Below, piece after piece: positions 16,432 through 23,800 of a stretch of DNA of 64,000 nucleotides (positions are counted from its first letter, which is position 1; every line of letters starts with the position of its first letter). The notes below the pieces were generated by a model that was given only the letters and a program-made list of their open reading frames with translations, ran no database searches and was not told the origin of the DNA. The translations under genes were made by a program, and so were the position numbers. Source of the DNA: Pseudolachnospira sp051055405 (GTDB taxonomy: Bacteria; Bacillota; Clostridia; Lachnospirales; Lachnospiraceae); the NCBI RefSeq assembly GCF_051055405.1, contig NZ_CP167068.1, positions 1,550,001 through 1,614,000 on the forward strand, written 5' to 3'.

Positions 16432-17733
16432 ATGTCATGGAATAGTATCATCACTTTGATTATGATGGCAGCCATTATCGTGCTCTTATTTCGGGGAATC
16501 AGCAGTCCTGGAGTTATTTTCAGCGTGGTTCCGATCACCGCTTGTCTGATTATGGGGTTTTCTCCGGCTCAGATTAATGGCTTTATCGGGGACGGGCTGA
16601 AATCCATCTCAGGCACTCTGTTTTTGATGGTCTTTGCCGTCCTCTATTTTGGAATACTTCATGAGGCGGGCGTATTTCAGGCATTGATTCGGTTGGTCAT
16701 TCGTTTTCTGGGAAACAGTGTGGTTGGCACTATGTGGGCTACCGCCTTGATCGGCGTTTTAACCCAGCTAGATGGATCCGGCGCCACCACGGCACTCTGC
16801 ACAATTCCGACCATGCGGCCGATCTATGAAAAGCAAAAAATTCGCCCGGAAGCCTTGTTATTGGTAGAAAGCCTTGCCTCCGGCATTCTGTGCCTGCTTC
16901 CTTGGGCGCCTGGTTTGTGTGAGGCGGCAGCCTATGTTGGAGTGGAGGTTTATGACGTCTTTCTCTGGTTGGTTCCTCTTTTGATCTTTTCTCTGGCTGC
17001 ACTGTTTATCCTTTGTATTCCTTTGGCTATATTTGAAAAACGCCGCGGCGCTGGAATGAGTCAGAGTGAATTTGATGAGATGAAACAGGAAATCCATAAG
17101 CCTCTGTATTTCCCGATGGGGAAATGGGTGGCCATTTTGGACGGGATCGTGACTCTTGTGTTAATGGTGTCTTTGCTGGGCGGCTGGATTAAGACGAATT
17201 TTGCCTTTGGCCTCGCCTACGGAGTGCTTTTAGTCGTCAATTTCCGTGACATTAAAAAACAGAGGGACTATGTAAAGAAACAGGCTCCTATGGCTCTGGA
17301 AATGGCGTTTACGATGCTGGGAGTCGGCGTGCTGGTCGGAGTGAACCAGGGAACAGGCGCTATGGGCGAGCTTGCCAGCTGGATGGTTGCCAATACCTCC
17401 ACTGCCTTTTTAGCCCATCTGCCGGTGATCCTTTGTCTGTTTAGCATGCTTCTTTCCATTACAATTGGCGGAGCAAAGAATTCTGTTGTTCTGCCGGCGG
17501 TAATTCCTATGGTGGTAAGCTTTGGCTTTACACCGATTCAGGTGCTTGGAGCTGTGTTTGCAACTGGGGTTATCAGCGCAAATCTCAGTCTTTTCAACGC
17601 TGCTCCCTATCTGGCCTTGGGTCTGGCCGGCGTGGAGATGAGAGATCATTTGAAGTATTCTTTACTTCCTGTCTATGGCTTCAGTGTGTTGATGACGCTG
17701 TTTCTAGTTGTTACAGGAATGCTGCCATTGTAA
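16432..17733 (+). CDS. CitMHS-type carboxylate transporter, copy 2
   Basis: A 433-residue membrane protein closely similar along its full length to the product at 10229-11539. It shares the N-terminal IITLIM segment, SGTLFLMVFAVLYFGIL, DGSGATTALCTIPTMRP and TIGGAKNSVVLPA. CitMHS members move metal-complexed carboxylates with protons; the substrate here is not readable. ATG 16432 follows AAGGTG; an upstream GTG at 16423 is possible. The two copies differ in the loop around residues 105-115, so they may handle different substrates. Own promoter and terminator flank it. Confidence 0.85.
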   Translation: MSWNSIITLIMMAAIIVLLFRGISSPGVIFSVVPITACLIMGFSPAQINGFIGDGLKSISGTLFLMVFAVLYFGILHEAGVFQALIRLVIRFLGNSVVGTMWATALIGVLTQLDGSGATTALCTIPTMRPIYEKQKIRPEALLLVESLASGILCLLPWAPGLCEAAAYVGVEVYDVFLWLVPLLIFSLAALFILCIPLAIFEKRRGAGMSQSEFDEMKQEIHKPLYFPMGKWVAILDGIVTLVLMVSLLGGWIKTNFAFGLAYGVLLVVNFRDIKKQRDYVKKQAPMALEMAFTMLGVGVLVGVNQGTGAMGELASWMVANTSTAFLAHLPVILCLFSMLLSITIGGAKNSVVLPAVIPMVVSFGFTPIQVLGAVFATGVISANLSLFNAAPYLALGLAGVEMRDHLKYSLLPVYGFSVLMTLFLVVTGMLPL

Positions 17734-17760
17734 GTATTTCCAACTTTATTTTAGAAGAGT

Positions 17761-17795
17761 ATTCTTCTTGGATATAATCCAACAAGAATTTTCGA
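17761..17795 (+). terminator. Probable terminator of CitMHS copy 2
   Basis: ATTCTT and TTGGA pair with TCCAA and AAGAAT around a TATAA loop, with one C-C mismatch. A short T-run follows. Confidence 0.6.
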
Positions 17796-17813
17796 TTTCT
17801 TCGTATTTTTTTG

Positions 17814-17841
17814 TTGACGAAATGAAATAATATGATATAAT
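17814..17841 (+). promoter_or_regulatory. rpsU promoter
   Basis: TTGACG (17814-17819), 16 bp, perfect TATAAT (17836-17841), 70 bp before rpsU. Confidence 0.8.
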
Positions 17842-17910
17842 TTAGAGTGTGCTAAAAAGTACCCAAACAGTTGCACAATTTTACAACTGGAGGGAGGTTA
17901 GGTGTGAGTC

Positions 17911-18087
17911 ATGGCAAACGTAATCGTAAAAGAAAATGAAACGTTGGACAGCGCTCTCCGCAGATTCAAGAGAAACTGTGCGAAGGATGGCATCCAGCAG
18001 GAGATTCGTAAAAGAGAGCATTACGAGAAGCCTAGTGTCAGACGTAAGAAAAAGTCTGAAGCGGCTAGAAAGCGTAAGTACAACTAA
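17911..18087 (+). CDS. rpsU: Small ribosomal subunit protein S21
   Basis: A 58-residue basic protein beginning MANVIVKENETLDSALRRF and ending RKRKYN, the expected length and sequence style of bS21. It binds the 30S platform near the anti-Shine-Dalgarno region and helps translation initiation. GGAGG lies about 15 bases upstream and a GTGAGTC spacer precedes the ATG. In many Clostridia rpsU opens the yqfC-yqfD-phoH-ybeY segment; here an hsp20 gene stands between them. It has its own promoter and terminator. Confidence 0.96.
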   Translation: MANVIVKENETLDSALRRFKRNCAKDGIQQEIRKREHYEKPSVRRKKKSEAARKRKYN

Positions 18088-18101
18088 AACGATTAGTAGC
18101 A

Positions 18102-18130
18102 AGGGACGGTTCCATAGAACCGTCCTTTTT
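18102..18130 (+). terminator. rpsU terminator
   Basis: GGACGGTTC pairs with GAACCGTCC around a CATA loop, followed by TTTTT. Confidence 0.92.
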
Positions 18131-18223
18131 CAATGTTTAAAAATGGAAAAAATTAGAAAAAGCATAGTATAATACGGGAATTGAAAAACATAAGAAAACA
18201 ATTACAAAAAGTTTATAAAATTA

Positions 18224-18250
18224 TTAGCACTCACTATTGACGAGTGCTAA
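18224..18250 (+). promoter_or_regulatory. CIRCE element (HrcA operator)
   Basis: TTAGCACTC, nine bases, GAGTGCTAA: an exact match to the CIRCE consensus bound by the HrcA repressor. It overlaps the hsp20 -35 hexamer, so hsp20 should be repressed by HrcA and induced by heat. Confidence 0.95.
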
Positions 18251-18265
18251 TAATAACGCTATAAT
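18237..18265 (+). promoter_or_regulatory. hsp20 promoter
   Basis: TTGACG (18237-18242), 17 bp, perfect TATAAT (18260-18265). The -35 is inside the CIRCE element. The leader to the hsp20 start is about 110 bases. Confidence 0.88.
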
Positions 18266-18379
18266 ACAAATAGAACAAAGGAAGAGGAAAGAAAAGAACA
18301 CGTACGGGTTCTGCATTCTTCCCAATCATCCCCAGTTCCAGTTGACAAATTATTATAATAAGAAAAGGAGCGATGATAT

Positions 18380-18856
18380 ATGATGACACCTAGTATTTTT
18401 AGAGAAAATTTATTTGATGATTTATTTGACGGCTTTTTCAATTTCCCAGCATTTGACGACCGGTTTATGCAGAGGGCACAGAGAAACCTCTATGGACGCC
18501 GTGCGGCAAACATGATGAAAACGGATGTGCAGGAACATGACGATCATTATGAAGTAGATATGGACTTGCCCGGATTCAAAAAAGAGGAACTTTCTTTGGA
18601 ACTGAAAGACGGGTACCTGATGGTTACTGCGGCGAAGGGCCTTGACAAAGAAGAAAAGGAAGAAAAAACGGGGAAATTTGTCCGCAGAGAACGCTATGTA
18701 GGCAGTATGAGCAGATCTTTCTATGTTGGCGAAGAGGTAAAGCAGGAAGATATCCATGCAAAGTATGAAAACGGAGTATTAAAGCTGAGTATCCCGAGAG
18801 CTGAAAAGAAGAAGCCTCAAATGGAGGAAAAGAAATATATTGCCATCGAGGGATAA
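18380..18856 (+). CDS. Small heat-shock protein, Hsp20/alpha-crystallin family
   Basis: A 158-residue ATP-independent chaperone that holds unfolding proteins. The N-terminal TPSIFRENLFDDLFDGFF segment is typical of Clostridia Hsp18-like proteins. The alpha-crystallin domain runs from about residue 48 to 140 (TDVQEHDDHYEVDMDLPGF near its start, ENGVLKLSIPR near its end). AAGGAG precedes the ATG by nine bases. A CIRCE element in the promoter places it under HrcA. It interrupts the usual rpsU-yqfC neighbourhood and is a single-gene unit. Confidence 0.95.
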   Translation: MMTPSIFRENLFDDLFDGFFNFPAFDDRFMQRAQRNLYGRRAANMMKTDVQEHDDHYEVDMDLPGFKKEELSLELKDGYLMVTAAKGLDKEEKEEKTGKFVRRERYVGSMSRSFYVGEEVKQEDIHAKYENGVLKLSIPRAEKKKPQMEEKKYIAIEG

Positions 18857-18889
18857 ACGGCCCCTCTTCATATAGAAAGTAATGAATAT

Positions 18890-18935
18890 AGCCCGGAGTT
18901 TATGACGGCGAGCCTGTCATGCTCCGGGCTTTTTC
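18890..18935 (+). terminator. hsp20 terminator
   Basis: AGCCCGGAG pairs with CTCCGGGCT, an inner ATGAC/GTCAT pair extends the stem, and TTTTT follows. Confidence 0.92.
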
Positions 18936-18971
18936 TGATAGTCTTTCCGGTTCTTTCTCTTCTTTCCTTTG

Positions 18972-18979
18972 CATACACT
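18972..18979 (+). promoter_or_regulatory. Possible sigma-E -10 element for yqfC-yqfD
   Basis: CATACACT matches the mother-cell sigma-E -10 consensus. The -35 region is not convincing. It lies 30 bases before yqfC, a sigma-E-type sporulation gene in Bacillus. Confidence 0.35.
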
Positions 18980-19008
18980 GATAGAAACAAAAGGGGAAGG
19001 AGCCGCTC

Positions 19009-19257
19009 GTGAGTCGGGAGAATTCTATCGGAGATAAGCTCCTAATGCAGTCTGCCGTGCTGACCTGTACCGGCAGTCGTGAGGCAATCATTGAAAACTA
19101 TCGAAGTATGCGCAGCCTGACGGACCGGAGAGTAGAAGTGATTACCCAGACAGGCCTGGTGGTTGTCGAAGGAGAGGGACTGCAAGCTGCCTATTATACA
19201 AAAGAAGAGATGAAAATTACCGGAAAAATCTGTTCGATTCAATATGCAGAAAGGTAA
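19009..19257 (+). CDS. yqfC: Sporulation protein YqfC (YabP/YqfC family)
   Basis: An 82-residue protein of the YabP/YqfC family, made in the mother cell during endospore formation. Key features are the ENYRSMRSLTDRRVEVIT stretch, typical of the family, and the closing GKICSIQYAER. It starts with GTG at 19009, with AAGGAG seven bases upstream. The next gene, yqfD, follows five bases later, the usual pairing. Its exact role is unknown; presence supports a spore-forming host. Confidence 0.87.
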   Translation: MSRENSIGDKLLMQSAVLTCTGSREAIIENYRSMRSLTDRRVEVITQTGLVVVEGEGLQAAYYTKEEMKITGKICSIQYAER

Positions 19258-19262
19258 GGTCT

Positions 19263-20507
19263 ATGTTCCGAAAAATAATCGATTGGTTTCGGGGACGAGT
19301 GCTGGTGCGCGTCAGTGGGTTGTCTCCAGAACGATTTCTAAATCTATGCGCTGGAAATGGATTTGTTTTGCGTGAACTAAAGAAAACTGGGGAAGGTTAT
19401 GAATGCATCATGAGCTTGCCAGAATACCGAAAAGCCAGGCGTCTGGCAAAAAAAGCGAAGGCAACCCTCCGAATTCAGCGGAAAATAGGCCTTCCTTTCT
19501 TTTTGTTTCGTCAAAGAAAGCGCAAGGCTTTTGCAGCGGGCTTTCTTTTGGCGATTGGCCTTCTCTACGCGGCTTCCCTATTTTTGTGGGATGTACAAGT
19601 GGAAGGAAACGGACACTATACAGACGATATTATCCGCAGCTTTTTAAAAGAAAATGGGATCCATTATGGCATGCGGATGGATTCTATCGTCTGTGAGGAG
19701 ATTGAAAAGGCGCTTCGGAATGAATATACCAATATTACTTGGGTCTCCGCTCAGATTTCCGGCGTTAAGCTGAAAATTCAAGTAAAGGAAAATTTTGGCC
19801 TTTTAAAAGCTCCGGAGAAAGATTTAACGCCAAAAGATGTGGTGGCCGATAAAGATGGAGTCATTACGGAAATTATTACCCGATCGGGTGTTCCAAAAGC
19901 GACGGCTGGCGACACGGTTACGCAGGGACAGGTTTTGATTTCCGGGAGAATTCCTTTGATCGGGGACAGTGGAGAAACCATTGGATATGAGGAGGTGCCT
20001 GCGGACGGAACGATTGTAGCGAGGACGGAAGTCCCGTATACCTGGCAGCGGTCGATTTTTGAGGAAACCCGCCGTGTGACGAAAACCCGTCTGAAAGGAC
20101 TAGCTTTCAATGTTTTTGGAAACCGGGCGGCAGTTGGGGGAGGTCCTCAGGCAGGGGAGATGCAGTATCGGATTACCGAATATCACACACCGTGTCTTTT
20201 TGATAATTTTTTATTACCGCTCACATTAGAATCTACCTTTGAGTATACCTATGAGACAGAACTGAGAAAACTAACGAAAGAAGAACAGCAAAAAAAAGCG
20301 GAAGAGGCCTTTTTCGAGCAAGAGGCATTGTGGAAAGAAGAAGGGTTTACAGTGGTAGAAAAACAGCTGCAGATATTAGAAGAACCATTTCAATTGACTG
20401 TGACCGGCACGGTCACTTTAGAAGGTCCGTTGGGACAGGAAAGTCCCTTGGAGGCTTTGCCGGAAGGCGAGACGCTGCCGGGCGAGGAGGATGCGGAAGA
20501 ATCCTAG
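19263..20507 (+). CDS. yqfD: Sporulation protein YqfD
   Basis: A 414-residue membrane-anchored sporulation protein. The N-terminal 85 residues form a basic cytoplasmic domain; one membrane segment (KAFAAGFLLAIGLLYAASLF) lies near residue 90-110; the rest, beginning DVQVEGNGHYTDD, is predicted outside and resembles the POTRA-like repeats of the family. It is related to stage IV sporulation proteins of the engulfing mother cell. It is co-transcribed with yqfC. The C-terminal tail is acidic and unusually rich in Glu and Gly. Confidence 0.9.
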   Translation: MFRKIIDWFRGRVLVRVSGLSPERFLNLCAGNGFVLRELKKTGEGYECIMSLPEYRKARRLAKKAKATLRIQRKIGLPFFLFRQRKRKAFAAGFLLAIGLLYAASLFLWDVQVEGNGHYTDDIIRSFLKENGIHYGMRMDSIVCEEIEKALRNEYTNITWVSAQISGVKLKIQVKENFGLLKAPEKDLTPKDVVADKDGVITEIITRSGVPKATAGDTVTQGQVLISGRIPLIGDSGETIGYEEVPADGTIVARTEVPYTWQRSIFEETRRVTKTRLKGLAFNVFGNRAAVGGGPQAGEMQYRITEYHTPCLFDNFLLPLTLESTFEYTYETELRKLTKEEQQKKAEEAFFEQEALWKEEGFTVVEKQLQILEEPFQLTVTGTVTLEGPLGQESPLEALPEGETLPGEEDAEES

Positions 20508-20619
20508 CTTAAGAAATACTTTTGAAAAGAATCGGAAATACTTTATTTGACAAGAGTACCATTTTATGCAACACTAGTCCTGTCCAAAGAAAATTTGATT
20601 TTGTTTCGGAGGGGAAGAT

Positions 20620-20979
20620 ATGGGATGTCTTGGAAATTTGTTATGGTTTTTGTTTGGCGGCTGTGTCAGCGGTCTCAGTTGGTGTCTCGCCGGTTGTTTG
20701 TGGTGCGTTACCATTGTTGGAATTCCAGTGGGAATGCAGTGCTTTAAATTTGCCTCCCTGTGCTTTTTTCCTTTTGGAAAAGAAGTTCGGTATGGAGGCG
20801 GAGCCGGTTCTTTTTTGTTGAATTTGATTTGGCTGATCGTTTCCGGACTTGTGTTAGCGATTGAGTCGGCGGTTCTGGGAATTTTGTGGTGCGTCACGAT
20901 TGTGGGAATTCCTTTTGGTATCCAGCACTTTAAATTGGCAAAGTTGGCTTTGATGCCTTTTGGCTCAGAAGTGTTTTAA
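20620..20979 (+). CDS. YccF domain-containing membrane protein
   Basis: A 119-residue hydrophobic protein with two copies of the YccF (DUF307) motif. WCVTIVGIPVGMQCFKFA near residue 28 is repeated as WCVTIVGIPFGIQHFKLA near residue 89. Each copy ends in a PFGxEV stretch. Two or three membrane segments are predicted. GGAGGGGAAGAT precedes the ATG. Function is unknown. It sits between yqfD and phoH, in a location not fixed in related genomes. A TTGACA at 20550 has no good -10 partner. Confidence 0.88.
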   Translation: MGCLGNLLWFLFGGCVSGLSWCLAGCLWCVTIVGIPVGMQCFKFASLCFFPFGKEVRYGGGAGSFLLNLIWLIVSGLVLAIESAVLGILWCVTIVGIPFGIQHFKLAKLALMPFGSEVF

Positions 20980-21020
20980 AAGATATTTTCCACTTTCTGG
21001 TGATTTCAGAAAAAAAGGGG

Positions 21021-21048
21021 TTCAAAAACCGAAAAAAAATGGTAAAAT
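21021..21048 (+). promoter_or_regulatory. Probable phoH operon promoter
   Basis: TTCAAA (21021-21026), 16 bp, TAAAAT (21043-21048), ending 33 bp before phoH. Confidence 0.5.
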
Positions 21049-21081
21049 AACAGATAGCGACATAAAAGGAGTCAATGCGAT

Positions 21082-22116
21082 TTGAGTATTATGGAAATGA
21101 CCATAGATATTCCAGCGGAATACATGCAGGCGGTTTGCGGCCAGCTGGACGTCTATTTAAAAAAAGTAGAGCGCACGCTTCGGGTATCCCTGATTCCAAG
21201 AGACGATTCGATGAAATTGATCGGACCGGAACCGATGGCGAAAAAAGCCGAAAGCGTGCTGAAAAACCTTTTGGAGCTGGCGCGGCGTGGGAATGTGATT
21301 ACCGAGCAGAATGTAGATTATGCCCTTTCTCTTTCTTTTGAGGAAAAGGAAGATCAGATTCTTGCCATTGACAGGGATATTATCTGCCGGACCATTGCCG
21401 GAAAGCCCATCAAGCCGAAGACTCTGGGACAGAAGCAGTATGTGGACGCGATCCGTGAAAAAATGATCTGCTTTGGCCTTGGACCTGCCGGAACAGGAAA
21501 GACGTATCTGGCCATGGCCATGGCGATTCAGGCATTTAAAAATAATGAAGTCAGCCGGATGATTTTAACCCGGCCGGCCATCGAAGCCGGAGAGAAATTG
21601 GGCTTTTTGCCCGGAGACTTGCAAAGCAAGATTGATCCGTATCTGCGGCCCCTTTATGACGCTCTTTATCAGATTATGGGAGCGGAATCCTACCAGCATA
21701 ATTATGAAAAAGGATTGATTGAGGTCGCGCCTCTCGCCTATATGCGCGGGCGCACATTGGACAACGCTTATATCATTTTAGATGAAGCTCAGAATACCAC
21801 CCCGGCTCAGATGAAGATGTTTTTAACCCGGATTGGCTTTGGCTCCAAGGTGGTGATTACCGGCGATGTCACTCAGAAAGACCTTCCGGCCGGTACAGTA
21901 TCGGGACTGGACGTAGCGATGAAGGTGCTGAAGGATGTGGATGATATCGCGATGATTCATCTCAGCAATAAGGATGTGGTCCGCCATCCCCTGGTACAAA
22001 AAATCGTAGAGGCTTACGAAAATTATGAAAAGAAGGAACAGTACCGGGAAAAACGAGACCATTCGCGCCGACGTCAGCTGCAAAGCCGGTCGCCGCGCAG
22101 TACGGAACGGAGATGA
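21082..22116 (+). CDS. phoH: PhoH family ATPase
   Basis: A 344-residue P-loop ATPase. A KH-like N-terminal region (about residues 1-90) precedes the ATPase core. Walker A is GPAGTGKTYLA near residue 138; Walker B is YIILDEAQN near residue 232; and VITGDVTQKDLP follows. The start is a TTG at 21082 behind AAGGAG; an ATG at 21091 has no matching site. The tail is strongly basic. PhoH sits directly before ybeY as in most bacteria, and both are linked to rRNA processing and RNA turnover, but its exact activity is not established. Confidence 0.92.
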   Translation: MSIMEMTIDIPAEYMQAVCGQLDVYLKKVERTLRVSLIPRDDSMKLIGPEPMAKKAESVLKNLLELARRGNVITEQNVDYALSLSFEEKEDQILAIDRDIICRTIAGKPIKPKTLGQKQYVDAIREKMICFGLGPAGTGKTYLAMAMAIQAFKNNEVSRMILTRPAIEAGEKLGFLPGDLQSKIDPYLRPLYDALYQIMGAESYQHNYEKGLIEVAPLAYMRGRTLDNAYIILDEAQNTTPAQMKMFLTRIGFGSKVVITGDVTQKDLPAGTVSGLDVAMKVLKDVDDIAMIHLSNKDVVRHPLVQKIVEAYENYEKKEQYREKRDHSRRRQLQSRSPRSTERR

Positions 22117-22128
22117 GGGAGGAGTTCT

Positions 22129-22629
22129 ATGACGATCGATGTGGAATACGAGTCGGAGGATAAGCTGGATCTGCCTTATCAGGAAATTATCGAAAAGGTG
22201 GTCTGCGAAGCGCTTGCCTATGAGAACTGTCCTTATGAGGCGGAGGTAAACGTCCTTTTGACGGACGACGAAGAGATTCGAAAGATTAATTCCAAATTCC
22301 GATTTATTGACAATACCACCGACGTTCTGTCTTTTCCGATGGTGGAATATGACCGTCCCGGCGATTTTTCCAATTTGGAGACGCCGGAAGCGGATTTTTG
22401 TTTTGATCCCGGTACCGGGGAACTGATGTTAGGGGATATCGCGGTATCTGTTCAGAAAGTGCGGGCCCAGGCGGAAGCCTACGGCCATAGCGAAGAGCGG
22501 GAACTGGCGTTTCTGATCGCACATAGTATGTTTCATCTGATGGGTTACGACCATGAGACCGAGAAAGAGCGGGAGCAGATGGAACAGAAACAACGAGAAG
22601 TATTGGACAAGCTGGGAATTACCCGGTAA
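22129..22629 (+). CDS. ybeY: Endoribonuclease YbeY (rRNA maturation factor)
   Basis: A 166-residue zinc-dependent RNase needed for 16S rRNA 3' end maturation and 70S quality control. The zinc motif HSMFHLMGYDH near residue 130 has the three conserved His residues. DVLSFPM and LGDIAVS are further family landmarks. GGAGG lies just before the ATG. Twelve bases separate it from phoH, so the two are co-transcribed. Confidence 0.95.
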   Translation: MTIDVEYESEDKLDLPYQEIIEKVVCEALAYENCPYEAEVNVLLTDDEEIRKINSKFRFIDNTTDVLSFPMVEYDRPGDFSNLETPEADFCFDPGTGELMLGDIAVSVQKVRAQAEAYGHSEERELAFLIAHSMFHLMGYDHETEKEREQMEQKQREVLDKLGITR

Positions 22630-22686
22630 GGAAAGATACAGCCGAAGCGGGCTTATGTCCGTAAAAGGAAATGGGGGAATTTCATC

Positions 22687-23799
22687 ATGAAAAAACGAAA
22701 CCTGAAAATGCTTAGCCTGACGCTGGCAACTGCCTGCGCTTTGGCTGCTTTAGCCGGATGTTCGAAAAAACAGGAGGAGACCACGGAGGCGCCGACCACG
22801 ACGGCACAAGCCGGCACCATGGCTTCCGTAACGATGCCTGCGCCGCCGGAGACGACGGCCAGTGAATTACCGGAAGGGATGATGTACAGCTATTTGACCG
22901 GTCTGCCGGTGACTACGGAGGTTGGTACCAGAAGACCCCTTGCCGTTATGATTGACAATGAGAAAAAAGCGATGCCGCAAAATGGTATTTCTTCGGCGGA
23001 CGTGGTCTATGAGACTCCGATCGAGGCAAACGAAGTACGTCTGGAAATGATCATTCAGGATTACAGTGAACTGTCTCGTTTTGGCGGTATGCGGAGCGCA
23101 AGACGGTATCATCCGGGCATTGCCTATGAATTTGACGCGATCTTTTTCCATCATGGTCACAGCGATATTGCGCTTCCTTATCTGGAAGATACCGAACACT
23201 GCGACGACATTGACGGCGTGACGGACCGCGGCTACCCGGCCACCTATGAGGTAGATGACCATGCGAAGGGACACCGTACCTTCTCCAATCCGGAAAAGAT
23301 CAATACTCGAATTGAGAAGTTGGGAATTCGCACGGAAGTGCGCAATGATTTTGATTACAAATTCCAATTTGCCAAAGAGAGCGCGCCGAATCAGCTTCCG
23401 AATGGAACCGCCGCCAACAAGGTGACCATCGGCTATAAGCAGAATCAGCCGTGGTTCGAATACCATAGCGACGATCAGCTGTATTACCGCTATGCTTATG
23501 GGGAAGCCCATATCGATCAGGAGAACAATCAGCAGGTCGCGGTAAAGAATATCCTGGTTCAATATTGCGATTTTGAGCTGGAGTGGGATAAGGATACGAA
23601 GAATATTTTTACGACTGGGGAAGGGACCGGCATGTTTATCACAAACGGAAAAGCCGAGCCGATCACCTGGTCGAAAGAGGAATACTGGGATAACACCCAT
23701 TACTATGATGCCAGTGGACAGGAAATCCAGTTGAATCCGGGGAAAACTTGGGTTTGTATCGTACTACCGAAAATGACCGGAGAAATCACAGTGGAGTAA
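22687..23799 (+). CDS. DUF3048 family lipoprotein (YerB-like)
   Basis: A 370-residue exported lipoprotein. The signal peptide ends in the lipobox LAGC (Cys near residue 25), then a Thr/Glu/Pro-rich linker to about residue 60. DUF3048 follows, with RRPLAVMIDNEKKAMPQNGI and GGMRSARRYHPG typical of the family. YerB of Bacillus is an example; it is a cell-envelope protein of unclear role. It is followed after one base by a lipid flippase gene, so an envelope function is likely. Confidence 0.88.
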   Translation: MKKRNLKMLSLTLATACALAALAGCSKKQEETTEAPTTTAQAGTMASVTMPAPPETTASELPEGMMYSYLTGLPVTTEVGTRRPLAVMIDNEKKAMPQNGISSADVVYETPIEANEVRLEMIIQDYSELSRFGGMRSARRYHPGIAYEFDAIFFHHGHSDIALPYLEDTEHCDDIDGVTDRGYPATYEVDDHAKGHRTFSNPEKINTRIEKLGIRTEVRNDFDYKFQFAKESAPNQLPNGTAANKVTIGYKQNQPWFEYHSDDQLYYRYAYGEAHIDQENNQQVAVKNILVQYCDFELEWDKDTKNIFTTGEGTGMFITNGKAEPITWSKEEYWDNTHYYDASGQEIQLNPGKTWVCIVLPKMTGEITVE

Positions 23800-23800
23800 G

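Noticed and set aside
18343..18362. TTGACA near 18343 as a second hsp20 promoter
   Set aside because: The only TATAAT-like bases follow within about seven positions, too close for sigma-A.
20550..20580. TTGACA promoter before the YccF gene
   Set aside because: At 17 bp the -10 would be AACACT, which is too weak to support.
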